Origin: Trichinella spiralis
Taxonomy: Eukaryota; Nematoda; Enoplea; Trichinellida; Trichinellidae
Assembly (NCBI GenBank): GCA_000181795.3
Contig: CM012955.1
Location: 726,848-790,847, forward strand
DNA length: 64,000 nt
Direction of reading: 5' to 3'
Program-made: the position numbers and the translations under genes
The notes under the pieces: generated by a model
Seen by the model: only the letters and a program-made list of their open reading frames with translations
Databases searched by the model: none
Told to the model about the DNA's origin: nothing
Part shown: positions 48,824 through 62,471 of the stretch, one piece after another
Layout of the letters: each line of letters begins with the position of its first letter
Position numbering within the stretch: the stretch's first letter is position 1

Positions 48824-51800
48824 CTAAATGAAAATTTCCTTGTTGAACACAACAATTGAACAGTTATAAAAAAGCTTTGAAAGCATCCTAAGCGGAGGTG
48901 CTTTGCTTGTTTTAGCCGCTGCCCCCCTTTACAGCCCATTGAATTTTGCGAAAAACAACCGAATCGAATGTTACACGTCGAAAAACCGATACGCGATCGA
49001 TCGACCAACTAATGTAGTTGGTGAATTGACCAATTGAAAATTGATTTTCAAGTTAGCCGCTTTTCGATTAAACTGACAAACCTGAGGCTGAATTTTCAGC
49101 ACACTTTATCCACAGATCCCAATCCCAATGAGTAACAACAAAAACAATTTATAACAAACTTCAACTTCAACATTTTATACTCCAAGCCCCAAGCGTCGTA
49201 TTTTCACATGAGGACAGTCAATTTGGAAACGATAACCTTTGAACACAGATACACACACAGAGGGAGAGAGAGCAAGCGACCGCATGCTGCAATAAAATAA
49301 TTTAAATTTGACCGAATGACTTTGCGCATGTGTGTTTGATCAGGATTAGGTGAAAAATCAATACCAACAGCGTATGCCAACAGCAAACGCATGCTTCTAG
49401 CTACTACACAGCTCCAGTTTTTATCATCTAATGACTTGTACGTAAAAGGCGCATAAGCATGAAAGCAAACTAACTCTTGATCAATAATCAACCAACTATA
49501 TAACTACTGCTTGCAAGCTTTTCATTAAACTCAGCCGTGATTCACGTTCAACTTGACAACACTGTAGCTCAGCTTTTTGTCATTTTGATTATTACCATTT
49601 TTTATTTGTCTAATTTTATCGGATCATATTTATTGAACTAAGAACAGTTCAAGAAACCACTCACATCACTGACCATGACAATATCCCGACGGAAAATTGT
49701 CATCCATTATATGTCAATGTCATTTGATTTCATTTGATTTTTTTCCCGTCTTTCTTTCTTTCTTCACGCAAGCATAAATCCCAATTATATCGATGACAAC
49801 GATAGCTTGGGAAATAATTAAAAAAATAAAAAGGAAAGAAAATATATACATTGACAATATTTCTGACGTTACTTCCTTTAGATTTCAGAATTGAAATCAT
49901 ACAATTTGAAATTTGTAGATTCAATTTCAGATCTCTAATGTTAATAAACACTTTGTTTTCTCCTTTATGTTTCTCATCAACTTTCCCATTCTTTCTTGCT
50001 TATGTTGGATTACTATTATTATTATGTATTTTTTTGTTATTTGAAAAGCAATTTTACAAAATAAGCACATTGAAGATTAGAAAGCAAAACATCAGGCAAT
50101 CATTTTATATTGTTCATTTAAAAATTATAATGCATAATAAATACATTTCCTGTAGTTTGCCTTAATCATATGGATAAGGTGACGATAGCATTATGCAATC
50201 AATGCAAAGAATTTTGTAATTCAGATTTCCACCTCAAGAGGTGCACAATACCAATTCCGAATAAATAATACTTCATTTATTATTAATTTATTTAACTTGT
50301 AAATTATTTCATTGCAATTTAAAATTATATTCAGAATTGATTTTTTTTCAAGTTAATGGAATAGAAGGAAAAAAGTATACATATATTGTAAGAAATTATA
50401 AACACTTCCTTTATCCTATTTTCGATTAAGGAATAAATTATGAAGAATAGATGTTTGGTGTAATAATTGCGAACAATCAATATTATTTATTTATTACATT
50501 TGCTTTATTCATACGGTTGATGTTGAAGTAAAAGTTGTACAGAATGTAAAAAGGTTCAAGCAGTTTTTATTTGTATGAAATTAAGCAAAAGTAAACATTT
50601 TCTAAATGGAAGTTATGCCTAATTTTTACTGATGAATCAATATGATAAGTGATCGAAAGAAAAGTTGGTCAATATGAATAATAATCAAGCAGTAAGCATG
50701 TTTATCAAGTTTCAGTATTAGTTGCATGAATACAATGATTATTACGAAATTTACTTGATATTGTACAAAACTGATGCCAATAATAAATATATAAATATAA
50801 ATATATTTATATAGAATGTAGTTGACGATTCTGCATTGAATTTAAATCCGCCATGCAATAATCATGTGGAATAGAAAAGATTTCCATTCAAATCTGACGC
50901 ACGTGAGATTTGTTGTATGCGTGACGTATTTATGGTGCTTGATAAATTAGAGATGTCAAACAAATTTTGGTCAAATTGGTTGATAGGATGAAAAATGACA
51001 GATTATTATTTCTTTATTAATTCCTTGTTTTATTTAAAATTTTTGTTTTTGTCCAACAAATGAAATATCAAGCATTTTTCGACCTAACGCAAAAATTGAA
51101 AGATTGTCGTTTTTAATGTAAATTTTGAGAAAACTAAAAAACCGATGCTTCTCATTATTTTTCTTTTTCATAAAAAACATTTAACTTTTTGTTTGTCCAC
51201 ACACAACGGGCTAACAATATAAAAGCAAGGGTTGTCGATCGATCAGAGCTTCTTGTATATATTTACTTCAGTGTAGATATTGTTTCATGGGAAATTTGAT
51301 TTGTTCGTTGCATCGTTAGAAGTGAAAAGGAGAAAATTCTGTGGGTGCGTACGTTTTTAAAACTTGTGCCGGCAATTTTGTTACCGCATTTGTTGATGGA
51401 TCGATTAGTAAAAGAGCCAATTTTTGCCGGAAGCTGTTACGTTTGTTTCAGCATGTGAATAGCAGCTTTGGGTTATTGATCATTTCCAATCGAACGGTGT
51501 GCAATAATGATAATTTGATGTGATGGTGATGACGAGGATTATCAGAGAGAATTGCGTTATTTATTGAAAATATTTTCAAATAAATTTGTTTTGTTCATAC
51601 GTTTGACAAACAAACGATGATCACTTTTATAATAAATGTTCATTTGACATTTTTAACATGCAAATTGAAAAGGAGAAAAATTGCTATTGCTACTTTGATT
51701 GAATTTCAAAAATTTATTATAATTTGTATTATTAACGAATCAGATCAGCGTGCAAATGTGATTGACTGTAATTGGAAACATTTTGTCTAAAAAATAGAAT

Positions 51801-52129
51801 CACATGATACCCCTCCCTCTCCCCCTCCCCCTCTTCCTCCCCCTCTACATTTTTGAGCAACATTCATCAAAAGGTTCAGTTGTATTTTTTGTTCTTTTTT
51901 TCAAGAAGCATATTCGTCATCATTGCAATAAGTAATGAATGAATAAATTTGTTTAATGTGAAGACTGGATTGCAAGAGATGTTGTGTTGAATATTGTTGA
52001 AACAATTTTGGAAAATTATGTTTCACACAAGAAGATGCAAAAACTTACCGGAATTATTTATTAATCAGTTGTTTCCAAGTCAACAATTGAAAGAGGGAAT
52101 AATTTAATCCAAAAATGGCAATAGTCCAC

Positions 52130-52400
52130 AAAATGATGACGGTTGATGGTATTGGCTCATTGGTTCGCTTGTTTGGAATAAGACGGAAACTGAAGCTGAG
52201 GTCCGGCTGGAATCGGACCGGCAAAGTTGAAACCGAGCCAGCTCGTGTGACGTCTCACTTGAAAATGAACGATCGCTTCATAGTTGGTTCGGTTCGACTG
52301 ATTCTCATTTGCTAACGGTCGATCGATATGATTACTGACCGAGCAGTGTTGGAAAATGTGTTGTTCCCAGACGCCGAGGTTGAGTGAGGCGCGATGCTTA
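52130..52400. promoter_or_regulatory. GC-rich island with a GTGACGTCTCAC element
   Basis: A CRE-like core at 52247-52258 inside a base-composition island about 3.3 kb upstream of the synaptotagmin start. It is a candidate promoter or enhancer by composition only. Confidence 0.25.
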
Positions 52401-54130
52401 CTTACTTACTTAATCAGAGTGATCGATTGGTAAGACGACTGCTTGGAGTAAACTTATTGCCTAAATCGGCTACCAATTCCGCCGTATTATAGAAATTATA
52501 ATTCCAAGTTGGTTGAACAATATCACACAATGCACATTTGTAAACAACAACAACAACAGCAGCATGCCATAAATTTGCTTTTACAAGCTTGCTCAGACAA
52601 CACTTTTTTTTACTTTCATAAACTCCAATAGCATCGAACTGAAATCACATCGGCAAATCTTTTTATTTTCATCATCACTGATAAAATTCAATTTATGAAA
52701 TAAATAATTCAAATTTTGTTTTTTCTTTTTAAAATCCTAATTCAATTTTACAATTCGAACTTTAATTTTAAAAAATTCATTACTAAGATTGCTTTTTTTG
52801 TGCATTTATTTTTTTGATTTGAAAACTTCATGCTGAAGATGTTCGTTTGATCATTGCATGTATGGAAATAATGCATACATACATGCATATGTATATATTT
52901 TTTTTAATATGTTTCGTGCTGAAGTCGAATAATTCCATTACCAATAAACACTGAGTGGTAATAAGTTGAACATTTTTCCTGTCTGACTAATAGTTTTGAC
53001 GTTGTTCAATTCTTTTTATTCAAATAAACAATTTCCAATTTATAATATTCAACTGAAAATTATATCATTTGACCATGAAAATTGTGCCGTTGCATGAACA
53101 TTATGCGAAGTAAATATTGCATTCAAAAGAGTAATCTAATTCCATTTACTGTTGCTGACATATAGATATTTTGCATTAGTTATTTGAATGCAGAGCAACT
53201 TCATATGAAGTAATCGTTATTGATTCATTTATTTCTTTGTAATAAAATCAGGTGAAAATTTTTCTAACAAATAATAGAATTATTTTTTTTGTTGTTAAAA
53301 TTAATCAATGAATTTTGTAAAGTTTCTCAGGCAGAAAAAATAAGCCACAGTATTTCATATCCAACATGTGCAATTTGTGCAATTAATTAATTCTGATATT
53401 ATTTTTCTTTTTTTTATTTTGTAATTTCATTTTCTAATCAGTCATGTGTTATTGAAATTTAAATGTCAATGTCTAATTTCAGATGCTTTTCTTCTACTCA
53501 ATCAAATGCTTACCATTCATCAAAGTTGAAAAGAAAGTTGTATCATACAATGTATTTCATTTGAAAATATAAATTTCCGCATGCATAAATTATGCATTTA
53601 TTTAATTTGAATTTTTCATTTTCTTTTTTTATTCATTTATAAATCTGCGGTCGTATTATTTTTTCTATTCAGTAAAGCATCTCCCAACCGATCAATGCAT
53701 AGTGAGATTTTTCATAGAACAAAATTTTCTTAAACGCCCCCTGCGCTGGTTGTTTCGATGCAAATTTATGATTCAGTTTTTCTCTCATCATTTCATACTA
53801 ATACTGATCCACTTATTCATAATTCAACAACTGTTTTACCTATTCAAATGATTGGATTCGTGCTTATCATCGTATAACTCAATCAATCCATCGACTCACT
53901 TCTGCAAGCGTGTTAACACTTGAATTGTAATTTACACTGAACATTTCATTGCCATCACTAGTTGATAATGATGCAAAATTTGATCTTTTCAATATATGAA
54001 CGTAAAAAATGATCTTCAATTATAATTTATTATTTCTAAAGTATTCAAAGTCAAACACATATTATTACTGTAACTATTACTGTAGCGTACTTGATAGAAT
54101 AGAAAACAAAAATAAAAGTACAGTCCTTTG

Positions 54131-54136
54131 TTTATT
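54131..54136 (-). terminator. poly(A) signal for LCMT1
   Basis: AATAAA on the minus strand, 73 nt downstream of the LCMT1 stop codon. Confidence 0.6.
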
Positions 54137-54208
54137 AAAATTACAGCAACCAGCGATCATCAAGCATCAAATAACTAACAAAGTATGTGGAAAGCGTCAA
54201 CGTGAAAT

Positions 54209-55255
54209 TCATTCAAAACCAATACTGATTAAGTTCTGGTCATTGCAGTTAGTGGCCACGGAAAATAAATAATGATCAAGCATCTGCTTCAACATTTCAG
54301 GATCATCCAACAGATCCAACGTTTCCATACTGAAAAAAGAAAGAAAGAACATAAACATTTGTAAAAAAAATATACCACAAAATAAATACCGTTCTCTATC
54401 TTGGCGAGGCAAAGAATTCAAATAGACACCGCTAACTTTCCAGGATTTAAAATTCGACCAGCCGTTTTCTACATAAATTTGTCTCATGCTATCTACAGAT
54501 TCGCAAAACGGTGCACCAGAAACTGCTACTTTCATCTGTGCCATGTTTTCCAAAAATTTACGTCCAAAAATACTATTCAAATTTGATGGTTCGTAGTCCA
54601 AAAAACAAGCTTTGGCGAATTTGTTGCTCAACATGTGCAACAAATTCTTGGTTCGATCAACATCCACATATACTAGAACGCATTCTGACAAAAACAGAGT
54701 CGGCTTGGAAAAATCAATCGGAATACTAAGGAACTTTTCCATCAAATCATCTGTATTGCACAAATCACCAGCCATTATGTGATAATTCAAAGCATGCATA
54801 ACGTCATTGTGATCTATCAGCATCTGCAGTTGTTCATTGCAAGCAAAACTGTACAGATGGGATGAATGACGAAGAATACAATTTATTTTCTTCCTAACGA
54901 CATCTGGCAAATCAATCTCCAAATACAGATCAATCCGGCGTCCTTCTTTTGACAAATTCCAATACATCGTATCAAAGCCTGCACCAAAATTTATAATTTG
55001 GCAAGCAGGTCCAAATTTATCGAGAAACTGCTCAACAACAATGCGTATCCCTTTGACGCGAGCGTAATAGCCGCGCAGCATTTCAGGAAAACGAAGGATA
55101 TTTTGTTTCGGCTGCTGAAACAAATATATAAATGGATCCACCCAGTAGCCTCGCTTTACAGCGGCAGCTTTCCAGTCTGTTGCAACTTCATTTGTCCATT
55201 CAAGCCCACACGTCTCGTCCAAATTCGGCGCTTCAGCGTTGTCTCTGGAGACCAT
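54209..55255 (-). CDS. LCMT1: leucine carboxyl methyltransferase 1 (PP2A methyltransferase)
   Basis: Two exons, 54390-55255 and 54209-54329, joined across a 60-bp intron (CG|gtattt ... ttttttcag), give 328 residues; human LCMT1 has 334. Family landmarks are GYWVDPFI (36-43), RGYYARVKG (61-69), the SAM-binding loop INFGAGFDTMYW (88-99), the acidic strand YLEIDLP (111-117), SECVLVYV (190-197) and LDYEPSN (219-225). The enzyme methylates the C-terminal leucine of the PP2A catalytic subunit using S-adenosylmethionine, which controls holoenzyme assembly. The start is the first ATG, 2 nt after an acceptor-like ggtcag; the open frame continues upstream without another ATG. The shorter length and GYYARV motif favour LCMT1 over the LCMT2/TYW4 relative, which has an extra domain. 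It is transcribed divergently from the RANBP9/10 gene. Confidence 0.95.
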   Translation of the reverse strand: MVSRDNAEAPNLDETCGLEWTNEVATDWKAAAVKRGYWVDPFIYLFQQPKQNILRFPEMLRGYYARVKGIRIVVEQFLDKFGPACQIINFGAGFDTMYWNLSKEGRRIDLYLEIDLPDVVRKKINCILRHSSHLYSFACNEQLQMLIDHNDVMHALNYHIMAGDLCNTDDLMEKFLSIPIDFSKPTLFLSECVLVYVDVDRTKNLLHMLSNKFAKACFLDYEPSNLNSIFGRKFLENMAQMKVAVSGAPFCESVDSMRQIYVENGWSNFKSWKVSGVYLNSLPRQDRERYLFCGIFFLQMFMFFLSFFSMETLDLLDDPEMLKQMLDHYLFSVATNCNDQNLISIGFE

Positions 55256-56799
55256 CACTGACCAAAGGCAATACAGCTTCTTCAAATATTTATGGAAAAG
55301 ATAATAATATTCTCAACACCAATTAAAAAAGTAATTAATATCGTTAAAAAGTACATTTAATGAATGGTGTCGAAGAGAAGCAAAATTACAGTACAAATGA
55401 AAATAAGGTTTATATTTCATTTAGTAAAGAATTCAAAAATTATATATATAACATAAAAAAGACACATTTTTGTTTTTCTTGAAAATTCAATTATTTTATT
55501 TCTCTTTTTATTTCTGTTTAAATTTCAAAATGAATTTTGTTCAAGATCATCTTCATGCGATTCATGCATGAATGTTCCTTATTGACGTATACAGATTTAC
55601 AACGATTAAGGGAATAATATGTATGATCTTGATTTTATGAATTACATAAAGTCAAAGTAAACAAGGAGGCGTAATCAAAAATCCGAATTGACCAGTTAGA
55701 ACATTCATCATGCCTATATATTCTCTCGAGGATTAGCCTTACTTTATTCGCTAAAAAGAAATGCAAGATGCGGAAAATATTTTAAACTGCATTTACTATT
55801 GTTTATTGTAATCGTAAACAACTAAAGTTTTAACAGAATTATTTTAAATGAAACTTCGTATAGATTAATAATAAACTATAAGTGAAAATGGTAAAAAGTA
55901 AATTTTCATTCGTGATAATCAACATTATTTTGTGCTTCACTACCAATACAGTATAGACAAATAATTATTGTCAACAAACTTTTTAATTAAAAATATTATT
56001 CAGTTATAAGCAGAATTTTATTTAATTTTTAATTAGAAACAACATTATTCATTTTTCTCTTATCTATAATCAGTGTTGATTCATTATCGTTGTCAAACTT
56101 GAAAATTGCTAATTGCATTCTGTACCCTATTTATTCTTGGTGGTTGCGTGGTATTCATCCTGAGCTGTTTTGCAAATCTAGATCCGTGTTTTTCATTTTA
56201 AATTTGCTTTTATTTTTCAAGCAAGATGTTTCCATTCATAACTTTTTCAAAGTTTTAATTCACTGTTTTCATGTATTATTGTAAATGTTGTTTGCTTATT
56301 GACTTTTTCTGCTTATTTGAAGTAGTTTCATATAAAATCAAAGTTGGTGTAACTTTCGACTAAAAGTAAACATTCTGTTAGTCTTTATGTTTTCGTCATG
56401 ATTTTCTTTTGTCGTTACTGCTATTTTTTATGTATGTATGGGTAGTATTTTGCTTTTTGTATTTTTTGTTCTGTTATTTTTTTATATATCAAATAGCAGT
56501 TAAATTTCCACTATTCTAATAAATAATTATATTTGAAATAACTGTAGACGACAATTGCATTACCTTAAGTATATTTATTTTTTCCAGCAAAATGGAAATT
56601 GCTTTTCGTTCGTAGCGACTTCCTACATTGCTTCTTTATGAGCATTACGGCAGTAATTAATTGCAAATTTTGACTTATTTGTTATGAGATATTGCTTAGA
56701 ATGAAAAAAATAGTTAATTTTTTGGCAGGTTCAAATGTTAAGTTTCCGTTTCAAAAGAATGTTATTTTATACGTTGTGATAGTAGTGCATTAATTTTAG
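55256..56799. other. divergent intergenic region between LCMT1 and RANBP9/10
   Basis: About 1.5 kb of AT-rich DNA separating two start codons on opposite strands. It should carry both promoters. No exon or RNA gene is visible. Confidence 0.5.
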
Positions 56800-56810
56800 T
56801 TCACACCAAA
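56793..56810 (+). promoter_or_regulatory. splice acceptor 11 nt upstream of the RANBP9/10 start
   Basis: The acceptor attttag ends at 56799, followed by ttcacaccaaa and the ATG at 56811. Confidence 0.5.
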
Positions 56811-59800
56811 ATGATGATTTCAAAGAATTCATATTTGCATGAATTGTATCCTGGTGTCATTGAAGCCGGAATCCCTTTGCCTACGCATTGGAATCCGAAA
56901 GACAAATACCAATATTTGGGTTTGTCGTTGAGCAACCTTCGTGTTCATTACAAAGGTAAATTGCTATAAATCTGTTTGCTTATTAATTATCGATTTTTAA
57001 TATTTCTTGTTTTGCTTTAAACTAAGCTTAATATAATTTCTTAAATTTTTTTTATCAAATAAATAAATAGTTAAATAAATATATTCTTTTTTTATTTTTT
57101 CTTAATTTAATCGTAAGTTGCAAATGGAAATTTCAGCGCGTATATTAACAGATTTTTCATTATCTTGAAGACAAATGTGTTAATTAATTTAAAAAATCTT
57201 TTTGGAATGGGCTATATGGAACTTCAGAATGGGCAGCTGTTTCAACTGAAAATGCATTAATGATAAATTAATCGTTTGCATTTCTGGCATTTTCGTTGAC
57301 CTGAAATTTGTAAACGCAATTCTTTGTAATCATTTAAGATACATGAACTGGATTTCGTTATCATTTATGTGCAGACAGGAATTTCTAATACTTATTTTCG
57401 TAAATTTAATGGATGAAATCATTTTTAATTGTTTATTAACTAGTATTTAACGGTTGCTTTCTTATAATAATCTGGGTTGCAAATTCTACTAATCTAACTG
57501 CTTTGTAAATTCGAAAGTTGTACCAGTTAATGAAAGCAATTGCGAAATGTTTTATTTTGTGACGTTTAGATTTTTTACATTCACGCATTAATGCGTTCAA
57601 CGAATAGTACAGAGGTTGCACTGCAATGCATTTTTATAAAAATATTTTATTTTAAAACATATTTACGCAGTTAAAAGTAAGCAGATTTTTTTTGGTGGGG
57701 GGGGGCAATAAATCTTAGATCATAATTTCAAGTTTTGTTTATTAAAATGGATGCTAATCCAGGATGCATTTATCTGGATTATGTTTTTGGTGAAAATCAT
57801 TTAAGCAGTGAAAATTTATAGCATAAACTTATTTGGTGGTCATGAGTTTAGCTTGCGTCAGTCTTTTTACTAATTATTTTGATCTTGATTGTTTTTACTA
57901 CAGCATTAATGACAAGTATATACTGTAATCTCTTCTGGCTGTGCGTTTTTTTTTGAGCTTTACTTTATTATCAGTTGCTTTTAAATTAAAATTTGCATTT
58001 TAATATAATAAAACGTTTTCTTGCATATATATTATATTATATTATATTATATTATATATCTAGAATTGAGAGAATTTATTTTTGAAATTTTAAGCTATCT
58101 GTAATTGTAATATTTAAATTAATATTTTTTTGTAAAATTTATTAAAATGTTAATTTTTATTGAGCATGCTTTTCCGCTGTCAATGAATTTCTCAATAATA
58201 AGTTCTTAGTAGAGTTCCATTCAGGTGCCGGAAAAACCCACAAAGATGCTGCCGCGGTTAGGAGCAATTGTCCAATTCCGGCAGCATGTGGGTTGTACTA
58301 TTTCGAAGTGAAGATAATTAATAAAGGACGAGACGGGTAATATAGTATTTTTTAACTTTTGTTGATGGTAAATAAATTGTCTTTTTTTAGATACATAGGC
58401 ATTGGACTTTCCCAATCATCAGTTTGTCTTAATCGTTTGCCAGGTATGTGTGACAGGGTGTATTTGCTGTTTTTGTAGTTACATTATTTTTACTGCTCAA
58501 CAGGATGGGATAAATTTTCGTATGGTTATCATGGTGACGATGGCAATTCTTTTTGCTCTTCCGGATCAGGTTCTCCTTATGGACCAACATTTACAACAGG
58601 GGATGTCATCGGCTGCGGTGTGCATTTGATGAAAAAGACTTGCTTTTACACGAAAAATGGACGACATCTTGGTGCGTATTTACTGTTGATACTTGTACGT
58701 TTTGTAATTGACGGTGAATATTTTTAGGAATTGCATTCACCGATTTACCGGTTAGTGGCTTCGGCTTCGGTACAACTTGCTTTGTCATATTTGTCGAATT
58801 TTTTGCAGGGTGAATTGTATCCAACAGTTGGACTGCAGACTCCAGGTGAAGTGGTGGAGGTGAATTTTGGTCAGCAGCCGTTTGAATATGATATAATGGA
58901 AGAAATAAAAGTGGAATTTTTTTAATTTTAATTTCTTTATAATACGGCATGAATTTATTTTTTTTATTGTTTTAGCAAGTGAGATATGAAGTGTTTTTGA
59001 ACATTCGCCAAACTACGTTACCAAAAAAGAAAGTGGAATTCATGAACTCGTGAGTATTATGCATTTTTGGTTTGTTGATGGGGTTATATCGAAGTTGTTT
59101 TATTTTATTTTATTTTATTTTAGTATTATATCAGCGTTTCTTGTCCAAGAAGCGTTAGCTGGTACAGCAAAGTCGTTCAATTCGGTTACATATCAGACCA
59201 ACAAAGAACCACAAGAATCAGTTGAAAATCGTCAGAGTAGGCATTGGGTTTTGACGAATTCTGTAACTCACACTGATTGAAAACGTTCTGCAGGAATCCG
59301 TATGCTCTTGCTAGAAGGACAAGTTGAAGTTGCTTGCGAAATGATCGACAGATGTTATCCTGAATTGTTGTCAAATAATATGCAGCTTGCATTTGAGTTG
59401 AAAGTTCGCCAGTTTATTGAATTATTTTTGAGCATTGACCTCGCTGTAAGTTGCAAGAACGACGGGGTGGTACCCAACCAAGTTCCTCATGTGGGAAAAG
59501 TTTTCCTTTTAAATTTAGGCTCTGGGCGAAGATCTGCATGCTGGTAGTTTTGGCAGCTTACCATCTTTGTCCTCGCCGAACTCGCCTCCTCACTGTTCGC
59601 CTTCAAGAGATTCTCCAACGCCTGTCGTCATGAAATCACCTTCACGAACACCTCCGAGTAAAATGGGTAGGGGATCATTATTCGGTTTCAGGTTGTATAC
59701 TTTTCTGTGATAATGTTTGATTTGTTTTTTAAGCTTCTCCAAAGGGTTCTCCGGTGAGGGAAAAGTCTCCTGCCGCTGCAGCACCGTTGTCGCCTTTTGC

Positions 59801-60819
59801 AGACAATGCGGAAGAATGTGGAAATTCAGAAGATTCTTCTCGTAATGGCTGTGAAATGTAAGTAGATGCCTTTGATTTTGCATGTGCTTATGTCGATATG
59901 TATTTCTTTGATTGTCATCGCATCAAAGCGATTTGGAAATTCTGTTCCATGAATATTTTTTAATATCTCACATTTGTCATTATGTGTAGTTCATTTTATT
60001 ATGTATACTTGTATTTATTTTGGTTGCCTCTTTATTTATTTTATTTTGAACTCAAGCACTGCAAGCGGGTTTGAATGTTTTTTCTTTTATGATTAACAAT
60101 GATTGAAGGGATTCTTGCGAAAATGGGTGCGTAGAAAACGGCGGCGGTAATGCCGAACCAGAGGCAGTAGCCGAGGAATCAACCGGAAAATGTTCAGGCA
60201 ACGGTGCAGGTATAGATGATGTGTATGATGATATGGAGGATTTCGACGGAGGTGATGATTGTTGTATTTTTATTCGTTTTTAAGTTTATGAAAATTTAAT
60301 ATTTTTATTTCAGATCAGTTGGAACCGGAGGATTTTTCCGATTCAGAGGCCGAATATGCACCGGATTTGTTTTACCGTGTCGAACAGTTAGTGGTGTTTG
60401 GTCGTAAATTGAATCAGTTTGCAATGCGCATGGAAGATCAACAGCTGATGGATGAGAAAAACAAACAGCTGCTGCTGTCTGCATTTTCGCTCATTGCTTA
60501 CAGTAATGTGAAAAGTTGTCCAGCTGCTTATCTTTTGAAGCCGGAGCAACGTGAACCATTGGCGAATGCGGTGAATAGCGCAATATTGGGTGAGAATATC
60601 TCGTACAATAATATTAAATTTTGATTTTATTTTATTTGGTTTGTTTCTTTGTTCGTAGAATATTTGGGACATCCTCAGACATCTGCACTGCAGATGTTGG
60701 TCAGCCATGCGCGACATCTCCACGAAGAAATGCTGAAGGCGAATTTGCCGGGTGCATCAATTGTCGATCCGATGCGAATGCTTGAATTCAAGGCCGATGC
60801 TTACCGCGGTCACGTGTAG
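56811..60819 (+). CDS. RANBP9: RanBPM homologue (RANBP9/RANBP10): SPRY-LisH-CTLH-CRA protein
   Basis: Fourteen exons close to 597 residues: 56811-56955, 58225-58336, 58391-58443, 58504-58671, 58728-58750, 58809-58910, 58976-59049, 59124-59236, 59294-59445, 59519-59666, 59734-59857, 60109-60251, 60314-60589, 60659-60819. Domains in order: an N-terminal [17 protein letters not shown] segment; SPRY at about 60-190 ([41 protein letters not shown]); LisH at about 222-250; CTLH at about 255-313 ([28 protein letters not shown]); an SP/TP-rich then acidic linker at about 315-480; and CRA at the C terminus. Vertebrate members are scaffolds of the CTLH/GID ubiquitin ligase and bind Ran and receptors. 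The linker holds many proline-directed phosphorylation-type sites. Exon 5 is only 23 nt. RANBP9 and RANBP10 cannot be separated in an invertebrate. The start is the first of two tandem ATGs. Confidence 0.95.
58028..58058. repeat. (TTATA)n pentanucleotide repeat
   Basis: Five to six tandem units in the first intron of the RANBP9/10 gene. Confidence 0.8.
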
Positions 60820-61535
60820 ATTTCGAAGTTGATTTCTCTTTTTAACTTCGATTTTGTCAACTGCTCATATTATAATTAATCTAATAATTTGAAAACATAT
60901 ATGCATATATAGCTGCGGATATATGTATATATGTAAAGAAATTTAAGTTTATTTAATTATTTAAGTCTTTTAGCCAGCTGGCATATGGGAGAAAAAAAAT
61001 CTTATTACAGAAAGTTTTATTTCAGTTGGAAAAGATGCCAATTTTTTGACAGAAACGACAGTTTCTGTTTTATTGTAATTAACGTGAACGAACGTTTTCA
61101 GTACGGTTGATAATAATTAATTATTAGTACACGGTGAGAGAACCGTCTCCTTTTGCATAAAAATGGCGCATCTTCATTATTTCATTTATTATTCATCTAA
61201 CTGAATTTTATTATAATTCATCTTCTCTGCTCTCTTATTTCTCACTCTTGCTGGTATTTTTCTTTGCGTATTCATATGTACGGACTTTTTATTCATTTTT
61301 TCAGTACGTGATGTTGTGGCACGATGATATGTAGGCAGTATTTTGTATTTTTAGTTAGTCTCAGTTGCAACGTGCAGTTTGAGCCATCTTGATTTAATTG
61401 CAAACAGGCACTCAGTGAAACGCCGTTAGGGTGCTTGTTTCTTTAGTTAATTTATGTAAATGATGATAACACTGTTTTGGACCTGAAATCATACAAAAAT
61501 AATTCGATTGTCGGCACTATTTCTTTTTTTATTTG

Positions 61536-61541
61536 AATAAA
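61536..61541 (+). terminator. poly(A) signal AATAAA for the RANBP9/10 gene
   Basis: Hexamer about 720 nt after the stop codon. The stretch 60820-61535 would be the 3' UTR and contains no other feature I can support. Confidence 0.5.
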
Positions 61542-61918
61542 AGTTGCTGCACACAATATTGTTTCACCTTTATGCCATTTGTTTTCTTATCTACACGCAT
61601 TTTAGTTCGTTAAGAAACCAAATTTAAAAGCAACATATACAATTTTTGAATTTTAGTCAATTTCGATCTAGGAGTAAAAACTTTTTTTACCGAATAAATG
61701 GAAAACTATGATCTACAATAGAGTATAATAAAGCAATTTATCATTTAAAGTTATTTGACGTATTTTAAGCATAGCATGATCGTTTTGCCAAATCGAGTCA
61801 TTTCAAACATTGGCACTTCGATGGACAGCACTACATAGCCAAGTAATGCAAACATGTAAACAGCTGGAGCATAATTTCTGAAATTACTCCTGTTAAACAA
61901 ACCTTAATTGCTGCAAAT

Positions 61919-62471
61919 CAAAACGAAAGCGTTGCACGTGTTTACGTTGCTAAGAAGCAACGATTTCATGGAATGCAGTGCCCATTTACCATCTTATTCA
62001 TTTATTACACTTCTCATTGATACCAAAATTGTGGCGGTTGGAATTTACTTCTCCTAATTAACAACGGTGCAATGGTGATTTGCATAATCAGTACAATATG
62101 CACTACCCCAGGGTGAACCATTATTACAAATGCCATGAAATTAAATAAATTCACAATTCATTTCATAACATTGGGCTCATGTATGGTACGTATTCGAATC
62201 CTTAGAGGTATCCAGCAGTTTGTGCGATGAAACTTATTCCAAGCTTCTCAAAAATTACGGCATATTGTAAAATAATCTTATGATGGTTGCAAGCCGCTTC
62301 GTTCTAATTATAGGTATGCAAAGTTTTAATAAGCCGCAATCGATGTTTTTTAAAAAATTTGATAAAGTTGCCGATTTGAGCAAATGAAATTTATAGAATA
62401 AAAAGACTGACATATTGCACGAAAATAACTTTCCATTGTGATCATTTTGGATAATTCTTATCTCTGAATTG
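61919..62471. repeat. about 555-bp dispersed direct repeat, copy 1
   Basis: Shares ordered blocks with 63201-63765: agcgtt...gtgtttacgttgcta, gatttgcataat, cccagggt, atgaaattaaat, aattcacaat, gctcatg, tttgataaagttgccgat and aattctnatctctnaattg. The copies are diverged, with small indels. No conserved ORF spans both copies. Confidence 0.9.

Larger units (their letters stand above)
48826..54208. other. synaptotagmin upstream region, no gene seen
   Basis: 5.4 kb without a supported exon. A homopyrimidine tract lies at 51810-51846 and a GC-richer island at about 52,130-52,400 in otherwise AT-rich DNA. The 66-codon plus-strand ORF over that island has no family resemblance. It is the most likely place for the synaptotagmin promoter or a non-coding first exon. 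Confidence 0.4.

Noticed and set aside
62160-62215. tRNA-like motif around ttcgaatcc
   Set aside because: It has a T-loop-like string only; no acceptor stem, D arm or anticodon arm can be folded around it. It lies inside the direct repeat.
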